A stretch of 64,000 nt of DNA from Veillonella agrestimuris (GTDB lineage: Bacteria; Bacillota; Negativicutes; Veillonellales; Veillonellaceae), in NCBI RefSeq assembly GCF_943193065.1, contig NZ_CALPCS010000001.1, forward strand, positions 124,001-188,000, read 5' to 3'. Under the pieces are notes generated by a model, which worked only from the letters and a program-made list of their open reading frames with translations, did not search any database and was not told the origin of the DNA. Both the position numbers and the translations under genes were made by a program. Of the stretch, positions 1-8,948 are shown piece by piece. Within the stretch, counting starts at the first letter, position 1, and the number at the start of each line of letters is the position of its first letter.

Positions 1-283
1 CAGAACCTACGCAAATAGTAGATACATCTGGCTTAATGTATTGCATTGTATCATAAATAGCCATACCAGCAGTCACTACACCACCAGGGCTATTAATATA
101 CAAATGAATATCTTTATCTGGATCTTCCGCTTCTAAGAATAGCATTTGCGCAATAACAGCATTTGCTACATTATCATCAATAGGACCACCTAAAAAGATA
201 ATGCGGTCTTTTAACAAACGAGAGTAAATATCGTAAGAACGCTCGCCGCGTTCACTTTGTTCAACTACAATTGGTACATACAT
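1..283 (-). CDS. clpP: ATP-dependent Clp protease proteolytic subunit ClpP (partial, N-terminal half)
   Basis: This is the N-terminal 94 codons of the serine peptidase ClpP, which forms the barrel-shaped chamber that degrades proteins unfolded by ClpX or ClpC in the cytoplasm. The reading runs from an ATG at 281-283 and leaves the window at base 1. The translation starts [20 protein letters not shown] and contains the family segments [32 protein letters not shown] and TICVGS. The catalytic serine, expected a few residues after VGS, lies outside the window, as do His and Asp. It is 38 bases downstream of tig in the same direction; the tig-clpP pairing is common in bacteria. Identity is secure from the ordered motifs. 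Confidence 0.95.
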   Translation of the reverse strand, partial: MYVPIVVEQSERGERSYDIYSRLLKDRIIFLGGPIDDNVANAVIAQMLFLEAEDPDKDIHLYINSPGGVVTAGMAIYDTMQYIKPDVSTICVGS

Positions 284-321
284 ATTTCTTATCACCTTTT
301 CATGTACCTAGTAAGCAAGTA

Positions 322-1626
322 TTACTCTGCAGCTTTCGCACCTTTTGCATTGTCGATAATGAATCGAGCTGCTTTTTTACGGCCTACAGAACCTGCCAAC
401 ATAGCTACACGACCTTCTTTTGCAATAATATCCCAAACTTCGTTAGGATCTGCTCCAAAGTTTTGAGCCATCATGAAAATTTCACGGTTCATATCATCTG
501 GAGTTACTTCGATAGCTTCTGCAGTTGCGATTGCATCAAGAACTAAGTCAGCACGTACATTTTCAGCAGCAGTTTCTTTATACTCTTCACGTAAATCCTC
601 TACAGTTTTGTTGGAGAATTTGAAATAGTCTTCTAATTTCAAGCCGCGGCCTTCCATGTTCATAGCCAATTCTTGAATCATTTGTTCTACACGATCAGTC
701 ACCATTACTTCTGGAATGTCAACAGTAGCGTTTTTCACTGCTGTTTGAATCAATTCAGCATTATAGTTGTCGATAGCACGACGAGTTGCATCTTCTTCTA
801 ATTTTTTGCGAAGATCTGCTTTCAATTCATCCATAGTTTGGTAAGCGCTAGATTCTTTAGCAAATTCATCGTTTAACTCAGGCAATTCTTTGCGTTTAAT
901 GTCGTGAATATGAGTTTTGAATTCTGCTTCTTTACCTGCTAATTCAGCTACAAAGTAGTCTTCAGGGAATGTTACTTTTACAGTTACATCATCACCAGCT
1001 TTTGCACCAATCAATTGATCTTCAAAGCCAGGAATAAAGCTACCGGAACCGATTTGTAGTGGATAGGATTTACCTTCACCACCGTCGAAAGGTTTGCCAT
1101 CGATGGAACCAGCGAAGTCGATTACTGCGAAGTCATCTTTTTGAATTGTAGCGCCTTCTTCAGCAACTACCATTTTCGCTTGTTGTTCACGAATAGCGTT
1201 TAATTGTTGTTCAATTTGTTCTTCAGTTACAGTGCTATCTTGTTTTTCAGCGTCTAAACCTTTGTATTCGCCAAGAGTTACTTCTGGACGTTTAGTCAAA
1301 GTAGCTTTGAATACCAAGTCTTTGCCTTCTTCAAATTGTACGCGTTCGATTTCTGGATCAGAAACAGGAACAATATCATTTTCTCGAAGAGCTGCATTGT
1401 AGTTTTGGCTAGCTAATACTTCAAAAGCTTCTTCTAACACAGCATCTTTACCAAAGTTCATTTCCAATATACGGCGTGGCGCATGGCCTTTACGGAAACC
1501 TGGAATGTTTACTTGGTTTGCGATACGTTTTACAGCTTGTTTAACACCTTTATCTACTTCTGCTGCTGGTACTTCAATAGTCAAAGTTACTACGTGTTGA
1601 TCAACAGGATTTACAGTCGCTTTCAT
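322..1626 (-). CDS. tig: Trigger factor, ribosome-associated chaperone and prolyl isomerase
   Basis: Trigger factor binds the ribosome exit tunnel and shields nascent chains. The 434-residue length is normal for the family. The N-terminal ribosome-binding domain carries the signature NIPGFRKGHAPR near residues 40-52 (canonical GFRxGKxP). The FKBP-type isomerase domain follows at about 150-240, with FAGSIDGKPFDGG and IPGFEDQLIGAKAGD. The helical C-terminal domain contains a conserved-looking YKETAAENVRADLVLDAIA stretch and ends in a lysine/alanine-rich tail. The start ATG has an AGGAGG-like site (GGAGGACATATTTTA). It precedes clpP by 38 bases, so the two are probably cotranscribed. No anomaly was seen. 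Confidence 0.97.
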   Translation of the reverse strand: MKATVNPVDQHVVTLTIEVPAAEVDKGVKQAVKRIANQVNIPGFRKGHAPRRILEMNFGKDAVLEEAFEVLASQNYNAALRENDIVPVSDPEIERVQFEEGKDLVFKATLTKRPEVTLGEYKGLDAEKQDSTVTEEQIEQQLNAIREQQAKMVVAEEGATIQKDDFAVIDFAGSIDGKPFDGGEGKSYPLQIGSGSFIPGFEDQLIGAKAGDDVTVKVTFPEDYFVAELAGKEAEFKTHIHDIKRKELPELNDEFAKESSAYQTMDELKADLRKKLEEDATRRAIDNYNAELIQTAVKNATVDIPEVMVTDRVEQMIQELAMNMEGRGLKLEDYFKFSNKTVEDLREEYKETAAENVRADLVLDAIATAEAIEVTPDDMNREIFMMAQNFGADPNEVWDIIAKEGRVAMLAGSVGRKKAARFIIDNAKGAKAAE

Positions 1627-1782
1627 TAAAATATGTCCTCCTTGAAGGGCAAAAGCCCAAATTTCTGTAGTATATTATGCATTCCTTATAATAACACAAA
1701 TCGAAAATCAATGCAATTACCTGAAAAGTCAAAGTAATTTCGCAAAAAGTCAAATCGCTAAATCGCGGTTTCATTATAAAGA

Positions 1783-1807
1783 AGCAGCCACCCTAAGGAT
1801 GGCTGCT
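1783..1807 (-). terminator. Rho-independent terminator after the CBS-domain gene
   Basis: An 8-bp inverted repeat, AGCAGCCA...TGGCTGCT, is followed on the minus strand by TTCTTTAT. It lies 24 bases past the stop codon of the CBS-domain gene and before tig, so it separates the two units. Confidence 0.7.
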
Positions 1808-1830
1808 ATAACGAGCTAGCAACGGTAATA

Positions 1831-2286
1831 CTAGTTGTCTTTTGCAATTAATTTGATAATGTCACGACGAGATAATACACCAATCAATTTGTAGTCTTTA
1901 TCTACTACTGGTACGTTTTTCAAATGTTGGTCCAACATAACAGACACTACTTCTTCTACATCTGTTTCTGGTGTAGTTGTTACTACCTCATCACTCATCA
2001 ATTCATGAACATGGGAAGCTAATAGTTTTTTAAATTTGGAATTATATTCACCAATGCCATTGTAATAAATACTAGCACCTAATACGTTTACGTAATGAGG
2101 CACATGAGGACGCACTTTTTTATACAATAAATCGCCTTCGGAAATAATACCTAATAATTTATTGTTTTCATCGACTACGGACAACGCTGTCAAATTGTAT
2201 TTCACCAATAAATCCGCTACATCAGAAATCGGTGCATCTTTGCTAACAGTAACAGGATATTTATTCATTACATCTTGGATCTTCAT
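1831..2286 (-). CDS. Tandem CBS-domain protein
   Basis: This 151-residue cytoplasmic protein consists of two CBS motifs, which usually form a Bateman module that binds adenine nucleotides or similar ligands. CBS1 (about 1-55) reads MKIQDVMNKYPVTVSKDAPI and then LLGIISEGDLLYK. CBS2 (about 95-151) has VHELMSDEVVTTTPETDVEE and LIGVLSRRDIIKLI. No enzymatic domain is attached, so a regulatory or sensing role is likely; ligand and partner are not visible. The start ATG follows AAGGAGGGATTTCT. It stands alone, with its own terminator downstream and an AT-rich gap of about 110 bases before rlmH. Confidence 0.9.
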   Translation of the reverse strand: MKIQDVMNKYPVTVSKDAPISDVADLLVKYNLTALSVVDENNKLLGIISEGDLLYKKVRPHVPHYVNVLGASIYYNGIGEYNSKFKKLLASHVHELMSDEVVTTTPETDVEEVVSVMLDQHLKNVPVVDKDYKLIGVLSRRDIIKLIAKDN

Positions 2287-2394
2287 AGAAATCCCTCCTT
2301 AAAAATAACTTTAGCTTAATTATACTATTCGCTTTTAAATATGAAAACTCCTTTTTAAATATCTTTAATATGTATTAAAATTATAAATCGCATA

Positions 2395-2874
2395 TTACCA
2401 ATGATAAGGTTCATTGCGATTGATTTTAGCAGTTCTATAAATTTGTTCTACTAATAATAGCCGCACCATCTGATGGGTAAACGTCATAGGGCTAAATGAG
2501 AGTTTTTGATGCACAGAACGTCTCAACGCATCGCTTACACCAAACGCACCACCAATAATGAAGGCCATATCACTAACGCCATCCACTTCTAGGTTTGCAA
2601 TAGATTTCGCCAGTTCTTCAGAAGACATAGTCTTGCCATATACATCAAGAAGCACCGTATAAGCCGAGGCTGGTACTGCTTTTAGTAAGCGCTGCCCTTC
2701 TTCTTCAACCACTTTTCGACGTTCTACATCGCCTGCTTTATCGCCAATTTTGCTTTCATTTAATTCAGTAATCGTAATACCCCCATAAGGACGCATACGC
2801 TTTACAAACTCTCCTACACCATCGCGCAAATAAGCATCTTTTAATTTTCCAATACAAATAATAGTAAATCGCAT
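2395..2874 (-). CDS. rlmH: 23S rRNA (pseudouridine1915-N3)-methyltransferase RlmH
   Basis: RlmH is a SPOUT methyltransferase that uses S-adenosylmethionine to methylate pseudouridine 1915 in helix 69 of 23S rRNA. The length of 159 residues is exactly typical. Family hallmarks include the N-terminal ICIGKLKDAYLRDG, the SAM-binding FIIGGAFGVSD near residues 104-114, LSFSPMTFTHQMVRLLLVEQ, and the terminal YRTAKINRNEPYHW. The ATG directly abuts the stop codon of the upstream metallo-hydrolase, which suggests translational coupling. Pairing with a WalJ/YycJ-type hydrolase is common in Firmicutes; the RuBisCO-like gene at the head of the run is not part of that usual neighbourhood. Confidence 0.96.
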   Translation of the reverse strand: MRFTIICIGKLKDAYLRDGVGEFVKRMRPYGGITITELNESKIGDKAGDVERRKVVEEEGQRLLKAVPASAYTVLLDVYGKTMSSEELAKSIANLEVDGVSDMAFIIGGAFGVSDALRRSVHQKLSFSPMTFTHQMVRLLLVEQIYRTAKINRNEPYHW

Positions 2875-3675
2875 TTATCGTTTCCCTATCATAGATATAA
2901 TTTCATTAGGCTGACCATGTTGCAATTTCATTTCTGGTCCAATTTTAACGCCCCCATCGACGAGCATATTGCCTATCGTTTGGGTCACGCAAACAGTATT
3001 GTTATTATTCTCAGAGCGGTGAGCCAATATGACTTGCATAAATTCAGGCCTCCTCATCATCAACAGCGTTTGTGCTGCCATTTCATTACTTAAATGTCCT
3101 AAATCACTGGCTACCCGTTGTTTTAAAAAAGGTTGATATGGACCATAGCGCAATAGATGCGGATCATAATTAGCCTCTAAGACAAATAATGTCGTATCGT
3201 CTAAACGAGCTAATATATTATCGGTAACAATCCCTGTATCAGTAAGTATGGTAACTTTCTCACGGCCACCAAACACATTAATACCAATCGGATCAGCTGC
3301 ATCATGACTGACATCAAAGGACTCTACCGTTAGACTTCCTAATTGTAAACTGCCCTTCGTAATGGGAATGAGTTGGTGTTTAGGAACCATCATTTTATCT
3401 TGAATTTCGCGCCATGTATCGTGTTTCGTATAAACAGGAACATCATATTTCTTTAAAAATTGTTCCAATCCAGCAATGTGATCACTATGTTCGTGACTAA
3501 TAAAAATCCCCTCTACATGATGTATATCAATATGCAGCGCTTTTAACCCATTAATGATACGACGACAACTGATGCCTGCATCGTGAATAATGGCAGATTT
3601 CCCTTTTTTTACAATTGTACAATTTCCCTTACTTCCACTAGCTAACACGTGTACTTCTACTGCATAATCACTCAT
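2875..3675 (-). CDS. MBL-fold metallo-hydrolase (YycJ/WalJ type)
   Basis: This is a 266-residue cytoplasmic metallo-beta-lactamase-fold hydrolase. It has the opening VHVLASGSKGNCTIV typical of the YycJ/WalJ group and the zinc motif HEHSDHIAGL (HxHxDH) near residues 62-71. Further ligands are plausible in FDVSHDAADP, LTDTGIVTD and ILAHRSENN. WalJ members have been linked to the WalRK cell-wall/cell-division regulon and to exonuclease-like activity; no two-component genes lie nearby here, so the role is open. Its ATG overlaps the last base of the upstream RuBisCO-like gene (TAATG) and its stop abuts rlmH. The three genes therefore look translationally coupled. Confidence 0.88.
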   Translation of the reverse strand: MSDYAVEVHVLASGSKGNCTIVKKGKSAIIHDAGISCRRIINGLKALHIDIHHVEGIFISHEHSDHIAGLEQFLKKYDVPVYTKHDTWREIQDKMMVPKHQLIPITKGSLQLGSLTVESFDVSHDAADPIGINVFGGREKVTILTDTGIVTDNILARLDDTTLFVLEANYDPHLLRYGPYQPFLKQRVASDLGHLSNEMAAQTLLMMRRPEFMQVILAHRSENNNNTVCVTQTIGNMLVDGGVKIGPEMKLQHGQPNEIISMIGKR

Positions 3676-4841
3676 TATGAAAGTCTTTCCAATCGTTCAA
3701 CAAAATATTTCATATTGTCCTCTATATTAGGTCCTCGTCTAAACATGTCTCCCCCTACTAAGAACATCGTATCTGAACCATATAGAGATACAAGTTCATC
3801 TAGGCGAGCATCAGTAACGCCGCCTCCTGGAGACGGACAGGCCGTTTTTATAAATCTATTATCATCTTTAATATAGTGGCTAATCCGTTCACATTGTTCT
3901 TTAGTGAAAGTAAAGCGTCCACCATAAGAAACAAAAATAGGCATATCCGCACCAAACAAGCGCGGCAACCACCCTAAATATAAATAGTCTGCAATACCAG
4001 AAATCCCTGAGCTAACGAAACCACCGCCAAAAGCAGGATGACCAATAATTGGCAAGCCTAAGCTTTCATCTGTAGCAAGAGCATGGAGCCATCCAAAACC
4101 AGTTAAGCTAGGAGCTATCATCAAAGCCGTAGCACCTACACCTTTAGCGTAATGCGCACGTTCCAATACATCAGTGCCATCACAAGATACATTGGCTGCA
4201 TATAAAGTATGCATTCCATGGACCTCATTCATCTCTTGTACAGCAGAGGCACAACGAGCCACACGGTCTTTAAAATTAGAAAAACTTTGATTTGTAATAC
4301 CATGATCATCTTTAATAACATCCGCTCCACCTCTAGTATAGGCAGCACACATGCGAGCCAATTCCTCATTAGGAATCCCCATAGGTTTTACAACAGCCTG
4401 AATCATAGCTCGTTTCGGGGTATGTACGATGCGACGAACACCTTCTATTCCAAAACGCGGCCCCTTAAAGATTTCATACATAGACGGAGTTAATTCAATA
4501 TGAACAACCCAAATATCTGGCTGTAGCGACGAATTACCAAAGATAACATTCATCAATTGTGTAGCTTCATCACCAACTGTACTCACATGATAGGAAATAC
4601 GAGCCACATAATAAGATGTCCCTTCGCTAGGTTCTATTCCCATGCTATAAGGTGAATCATCACTCATCACCTCTAACGATTCTAATCGACCTGTAATATG
4701 TTCTTTTATATATGGATCTACAACAAATTCATAAGGGAATTCAATACTTTGTTCCACTTGAATGGCCCAGGCAATTTGTTTTGCTTCTTCATAACTAGTA
4801 GCTTTAATGCGATAGGTTACTATAAAACGTTCTTCCGTCAT
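3675..4841 (-). CDS. RuBisCO-like protein (form IV), non-carboxylating enolase/isomerase superfamily member
   Basis: This 388-residue protein has a RuBisCO large-subunit fold: an N-terminal alpha/beta domain (about 1-125) and a TIM barrel (about 140-388). The K175-equivalent lysine is kept (K152 in VVKPMG). The Lys-x-Asp-Glu metal site reads K177-D-D-H180, so the RuBisCO glutamate is histidine. The second active-site lysine is replaced by Met in KPMG. The His-Arg of loop 5 reads HPAFGGG. Phosphate-binding glycines remain in SPGGG and LVGGD. These changes rule out a normal carboxylase. Known RuBisCO-like proteins act in methionine salvage (diketo-methylthiopentyl-phosphate enolase, methylthioribulose-phosphate isomerase) or sugar-acid phosphate decarboxylation. 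None of the partner genes of those routes is in the window, so the substrate is unknown. It overlaps the metallo-hydrolase by one base. Confidence 0.88.
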   Translation of the reverse strand: MTEERFIVTYRIKATSYEEAKQIAWAIQVEQSIEFPYEFVVDPYIKEHITGRLESLEVMSDDSPYSMGIEPSEGTSYYVARISYHVSTVGDEATQLMNVIFGNSSLQPDIWVVHIELTPSMYEIFKGPRFGIEGVRRIVHTPKRAMIQAVVKPMGIPNEELARMCAAYTRGGADVIKDDHGITNQSFSNFKDRVARCASAVQEMNEVHGMHTLYAANVSCDGTDVLERAHYAKGVGATALMIAPSLTGFGWLHALATDESLGLPIIGHPAFGGGFVSSGISGIADYLYLGWLPRLFGADMPIFVSYGGRFTFTKEQCERISHYIKDDNRFIKTACPSPGGGVTDARLDELVSLYGSDTMFLVGGDMFRRGPNIEDNMKYFVERLERLS

Positions 4842-4880
4842 ACATCCTACCTCCTTATTATAGTTCTTAATTATAAACTA

Positions 4881-4908
4881 AAAGGCACCCTAAGCATAGG
4901 GTGCCTTT
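4881..4908 (-). terminator. Terminator of the ssnA-to-permease operon
   Basis: The 11-bp stem AAAGGCACCCT/AGGGTGCCTTT has a 6-base loop. It lies about 60 bases past the NCS2 permease stop codon and just upstream of the RuBisCO-like gene. It closes the purine operon and may also act in the opposite direction. Confidence 0.8.
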
Positions 4909-4970
4909 TAGTTTAATATAGGGAAATAGTATATGTTCTGATATTGTTATTGTCCAAATAATAGAATCTA

Positions 4971-6350
4971 TTATTGATAGAAATGTTTTGGATAACCTTT
5001 ATAACGTGTGAAATGACGATATTTGCGAGTTGCTGTGTTACCATCATTATCGCTTTTATAACCAAAACCATTAAATAACATATTTAATAATACTGCTACA
5101 ATACTACCAGCAGTAATACCAGACTCTAAAATAATTTGTGCCCCAGCCGGGAAATGCTCATAAAAGTGTGGTGCTGTCATCGGAATCATAGATACGCCAA
5201 TACTAATAGCTACTAACATCAAATTATAATTACTATCAAAATGGACCTTCCCTAGGGATCTAATTCCACTAGCAATAATCATGCCGAACATAGCAATGCC
5301 TGCACCACCTAAAACAGCATTCGGTATACAAGCTACAATAGCTGCCAATTTAGGGAACAAACCTAATACGATAAGAATAACACCAGACATAGCTACTACA
5401 AAACGACTCTTTACGCGAGTTACTGCAATAAGACCTACGTTTTGAGCAAATGCAGTATATGGGAAACTATTTAAAACACCACCGATCATAGTAGATAAGC
5501 CATCTGCACGGAGAACTGCAGCCAATTCCTTTTGTCCAATTTTTTTATCTACAATCTCGCCTACCGCAATACTATCACCTGTAGTTTCTACCATTACTAC
5601 AAGCATTACAATAATCATAGAAACAACAGAAGCGAAATCAAATTTTGGAAAACCAAAATAGAATGGCTCTATGATAGAAATCCATTGTGCTCTACCAACT
5701 TCATCGAAGTTGGTAATGCCTACGGCCATAGCCAAAACAGTTCCCAATATCAAACCCACTAAAACCGCTAGATTTCCGAAAAATCCTTTACCAAACCGAT
5801 ATGTCAATACAACAATAACAAAGGTGGCTACACCAAGAGCGATATTGGTAATACTACCAAACTCAGGGTTACCAACGCCACCACCTAGCCATCGTACTGC
5901 AACAGGCATAAGGTTAATACCAATAATAGTAATAATCGTGCCTGTCACAACAGGTGGGAATAAACGAATCAGTCTACTAAAGAATGGAGCCACTAAAAAA
6001 GTAAATAAACCACCTAAAATAATAGCCCCATAGATAGTAGCCATATCATGCTGAGAACCTATTAAAATCATAGGTCCTACAGAAGCAAATGTTACACCTT
6101 GAATCAATGGGATACGACCACCAATATTACCAAATCCAATCGTTTGAATCAAGGTAGCAATACCACAAGTAAACAAGTCTGCTGTAATTAATCGAATTAA
6201 GTCTTCAATTGGTAAATTCATCGCTTGTGCAATGATAATTGGTACTGCTACTGCCCCTGCGTACATGGCTAATACGTGTTGTAAGCCATATGCAAACATC
6301 TGCGGCAACGGAACCATACCGTCTACGTGATTAACGCCATCTTTATTCAT
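4971..6350 (-). CDS. NCS2-family purine (xanthine/urate) permease, copy 1
   Basis: This inner-membrane nucleobase:cation symporter has 459 residues and about 12-14 hydrophobic segments. The N-terminal GLQHVLAMYAGAVAVPIIIA is the usual TM1 opening of bacterial xanthine/urate carriers. The NAT signature QNVGLIAVTR (QNxGxxxxTR) follows at about residue 305-315. I prefer the ATG at 6348-6350 over the upstream GTG because GAGG lies 8 bases before it. It is the last gene of the ssnA-ygfK-hyuA-Mo hydroxylase operon, 27 bases after the hydroxylase, which points to xanthine, urate or hypoxanthine as substrate. A close paralogue sits at 41671-42993. A hydrophilic C-terminal tail of about 30 residues distinguishes this copy. 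Confidence 0.9.
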   Translation of the reverse strand: MNKDGVNHVDGMVPLPQMFAYGLQHVLAMYAGAVAVPIIIAQAMNLPIEDLIRLITADLFTCGIATLIQTIGFGNIGGRIPLIQGVTFASVGPMILIGSQHDMATIYGAIILGGLFTFLVAPFFSRLIRLFPPVVTGTIITIIGINLMPVAVRWLGGGVGNPEFGSITNIALGVATFVIVVLTYRFGKGFFGNLAVLVGLILGTVLAMAVGITNFDEVGRAQWISIIEPFYFGFPKFDFASVVSMIIVMLVVMVETTGDSIAVGEIVDKKIGQKELAAVLRADGLSTMIGGVLNSFPYTAFAQNVGLIAVTRVKSRFVVAMSGVILIVLGLFPKLAAIVACIPNAVLGGAGIAMFGMIIASGIRSLGKVHFDSNYNLMLVAISIGVSMIPMTAPHFYEHFPAGAQIILESGITAGSIVAVLLNMLFNGFGYKSDNDGNTATRKYRHFTRYKGYPKHFYQ

Positions 6351-6377
6351 ATGAATCACCTCATATCCTTATAGTCT

Positions 6378-8930
6378 TTACTTTCTATATCCTGTATGGC
6401 ACAAAGGCAAAGACCGGCGTGCTTCACCGTCAATGCGACGATATGCGTTTGCTATAGCTGGTGCAATAGGAATACTACTAATTTCACCTATCCCTTTCGC
6501 ACCGTATGCATATTGATCTGATGTCCCTTTTTCGATAAGTGATACATGTATATTTGGACACTGTGTAGATCGTAATAAACCAAGGGTGCCATATTTAGAT
6601 GTAATATATCCATCTTCGTTGTAAACAAAATCTTCTGTCACACCATACCCCATTCCCATAATGGCACCACCTTCTGCTTGACCTTCACAGGATTGAGGAT
6701 TTACTATGCGACCTACATCATATGCAACATGTAAATCACTGACTTTATTATCATCACCAATAATAGCTACACAAGCACCATAGCCATAAGCTACGTGATT
6801 TTTTGGATGTGGTTTATCAGAGTTAAATGGATCTGTTTCACCGAGGAATTCTTCGCTAATTTCAGTACCATCTAATTCGTCTAAGGATTTTGTTTGTAAT
6901 AATTCTTTTAATTTTTCACTAGCTCTGCGAGTTGCTTCACCAGTAAATACAGTTTGACGCGAGGCGGTTGTCGTTCCAGAATCTGGTGTTCGCACAGTAT
7001 CTGGTCTTTCAACAAATACTTTATCGCTTGGAATACCTGTTGTTTCACAAAGTATTTGTGTAGCCATAGTAGCCATACCTTGACCAATACAAGCAGCGCC
7101 AGTCCGGATACGAACTATGCCATCTGTTACTTCTAAAATAACACGGCCTATATCAGGAAGGCCTACGCCAATACCGCTATTTTTCATACATACAGCAAGA
7201 CCGGACTTAGGGGAACTGTAATAAGCATCTTTAACAGCTTCTAAACATTCTGCTAAACCAGTTTCCTCACTACAGATTTGACCATTTGGCAATGCATCTC
7301 CAGGGCGAACTACGTTTTTATAACGGAACTCCCACGGATCCATTCCTACTAATGCAGCTAGTTCATCGATATTTTGCTCTTGTCCAAATACAGTTTGCGT
7401 CACACCAAATCCCCTAAAAGCGCCACCAGGTGCCGTATTCGTATATACGCAAATACCATCGAAAGCAAAATTATCAAAATGGTAAGGACCACTAGAGTGA
7501 GTACCTGCCCGTTGTAGTACAGGGCCCCCTAAGGAAGCATAAGCACCACAGTTAGACACGATATTGACTTTACTAGCTGTCAAGTTACCATCTTTATCAC
7601 AAGCCGTTGTAATATCAATTTCCATAGCATGACGTTTTGGATGAATAAGCAAACTTTCTTCACGAGAGAAAAGTACTTTTACCGGCAACCCCGTAACCCA
7701 TGCGGCTAAAGATGCATGATGTTGAACACTCATATCTTCTTTACCACCAAAACCGCCACCAACGAGCATACTGTGGACTTTAACAGCTTCTTCAGGAATC
7801 TCTAACATACGCGATACTTCATGGCGATCATCATAGACATTTTGACTGCCAGAATGAAGATGCAAAATATCCCCTTCTCGATATGCTACGGCGCATTCTG
7901 GTTCCATGAAAGCATGATCTGTTTGCGGTGTGGAATAATGATTCGTTACAACAAAAGCAGATTCAGCAATTGCTTTATCTACATCACCACGAGATAAAGT
8001 CTGGTGAGATAGAAGATTCCCCTTTTCATGAAGTAACGGAGCCCCTTCTGCCATCGCCGCTTCCGGCGTCAACACTGGCTTAAGCTCTGTGTACGCTACA
8101 TCAACTAAATCACATACTTCATTTAAGTATTTTTTCTCTTTAACTACTACTAATGCAATAGCATCACCTACATAGCGCGTATTCTCCCCTTCTGGAATCA
8201 ATACGTCCCAGTCGGGAACGAGATGCCCCGTTTTATTAAACGGCACATCCTTAGCTGTTAATACAGTAATGCACTGAGGATGTTCTAATGCTTTTGATAT
8301 ATCGATTTTATCTACTCTAGCACGAGGATATTTAGACCGTACTGCTTTAGCATGCACCATACCATCTACTTTAAAGTCATCCGCGTATAAACCAGTACCA
8401 AGTGATTTTTCTTCTACATCAACGCGATGTAATGGAGCCCCTAATGAACCATCATTATCCGTTTCTGGTACAGGTGTATTTTCCCGTAACATTTTCGCTG
8501 CTAATGCAATGCCTTGTTCAATTTTTACATATCCTGTACAGCGACAAATATTGCCCATAATAGCTTTTTTTATGTCATCTGATGTAGGATTAGGATTTTC
8601 ATCAATTAATGCTTTAGCGCTGATAATCATGCCGGGAATACAGAAACCACATTGCACAGCACCACATTCGCCAAAAGCGTATGTGTAAACTGCTTTTTCA
8701 CGATCTGATAAACCTTCAATCGTCGTTACAGATTTTCCGTCCAACTGTGATAATTTCATTACACAAGCTTTAACTTTTTTTCCATCTACAATGACTGTAC
8801 ATGTACCACATGCACCAGCACTACAACCTTCTTTTGTACCTGTCAAACCCAAGGTGTCCCGTAAATAGTCAATTAAACGCTGATCATCTAGGACCTGATG
8901 AGAGGCACCATTCACCTGAATTTGGTACAT
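6378..8930 (-). CDS. Molybdenum hydroxylase of the selenium-dependent xanthine dehydrogenase type ([2Fe-2S] plus Mo subunit fusion, no FAD domain)
   Basis: This 850-residue protein fuses a ferredoxin-like [2Fe-2S] module (C36, C41, C44, C56), a second [2Fe-2S] module (C89, C94, C97, C129, C131) and a molybdopterin-binding catalytic region (about 165-850). Catalytic-region features include GGGFGGKED, GGAFRGFGVTQ and a C-terminal GAKGIGE segment carrying the presumed base Glu. The FAD domain of classical xanthine dehydrogenases is absent, so a separate electron carrier is needed. The architecture and neighbours (ssnA, ygfK, hyuA) match the family called selenium-dependent xanthine dehydrogenase, where selenium is a labile ligand. 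No selenocysteine codon is present. Likely reaction: interconversion of hypoxanthine, xanthine and urate. The substrate assignment is inferred from context. Confidence 0.88.
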   Translation of the reverse strand: MYQIQVNGASHQVLDDQRLIDYLRDTLGLTGTKEGCSAGACGTCTVIVDGKKVKACVMKLSQLDGKSVTTIEGLSDREKAVYTYAFGECGAVQCGFCIPGMIISAKALIDENPNPTSDDIKKAIMGNICRCTGYVKIEQGIALAAKMLRENTPVPETDNDGSLGAPLHRVDVEEKSLGTGLYADDFKVDGMVHAKAVRSKYPRARVDKIDISKALEHPQCITVLTAKDVPFNKTGHLVPDWDVLIPEGENTRYVGDAIALVVVKEKKYLNEVCDLVDVAYTELKPVLTPEAAMAEGAPLLHEKGNLLSHQTLSRGDVDKAIAESAFVVTNHYSTPQTDHAFMEPECAVAYREGDILHLHSGSQNVYDDRHEVSRMLEIPEEAVKVHSMLVGGGFGGKEDMSVQHHASLAAWVTGLPVKVLFSREESLLIHPKRHAMEIDITTACDKDGNLTASKVNIVSNCGAYASLGGPVLQRAGTHSSGPYHFDNFAFDGICVYTNTAPGGAFRGFGVTQTVFGQEQNIDELAALVGMDPWEFRYKNVVRPGDALPNGQICSEETGLAECLEAVKDAYYSSPKSGLAVCMKNSGIGVGLPDIGRVILEVTDGIVRIRTGAACIGQGMATMATQILCETTGIPSDKVFVERPDTVRTPDSGTTTASRQTVFTGEATRRASEKLKELLQTKSLDELDGTEISEEFLGETDPFNSDKPHPKNHVAYGYGACVAIIGDDNKVSDLHVAYDVGRIVNPQSCEGQAEGGAIMGMGYGVTEDFVYNEDGYITSKYGTLGLLRSTQCPNIHVSLIEKGTSDQYAYGAKGIGEISSIPIAPAIANAYRRIDGEARRSLPLCHTGYRK

Positions 8931-8948
8931 ATAATCGCCCTCCCTCCA

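Noticed and set aside
3675..4841. Functional RuBisCO carbon fixation
   Set aside because: Key active-site residues are changed (K-D-D-H, KPM, HP) and there is no phosphoribulokinase or small subunit in the window.
6378..8930. Selenocysteine in the xanthine dehydrogenase-type enzyme
   Set aside because: The frame runs 850 codons with no in-frame TGA. Selenium in this family is a labile ligand and not an encoded residue.
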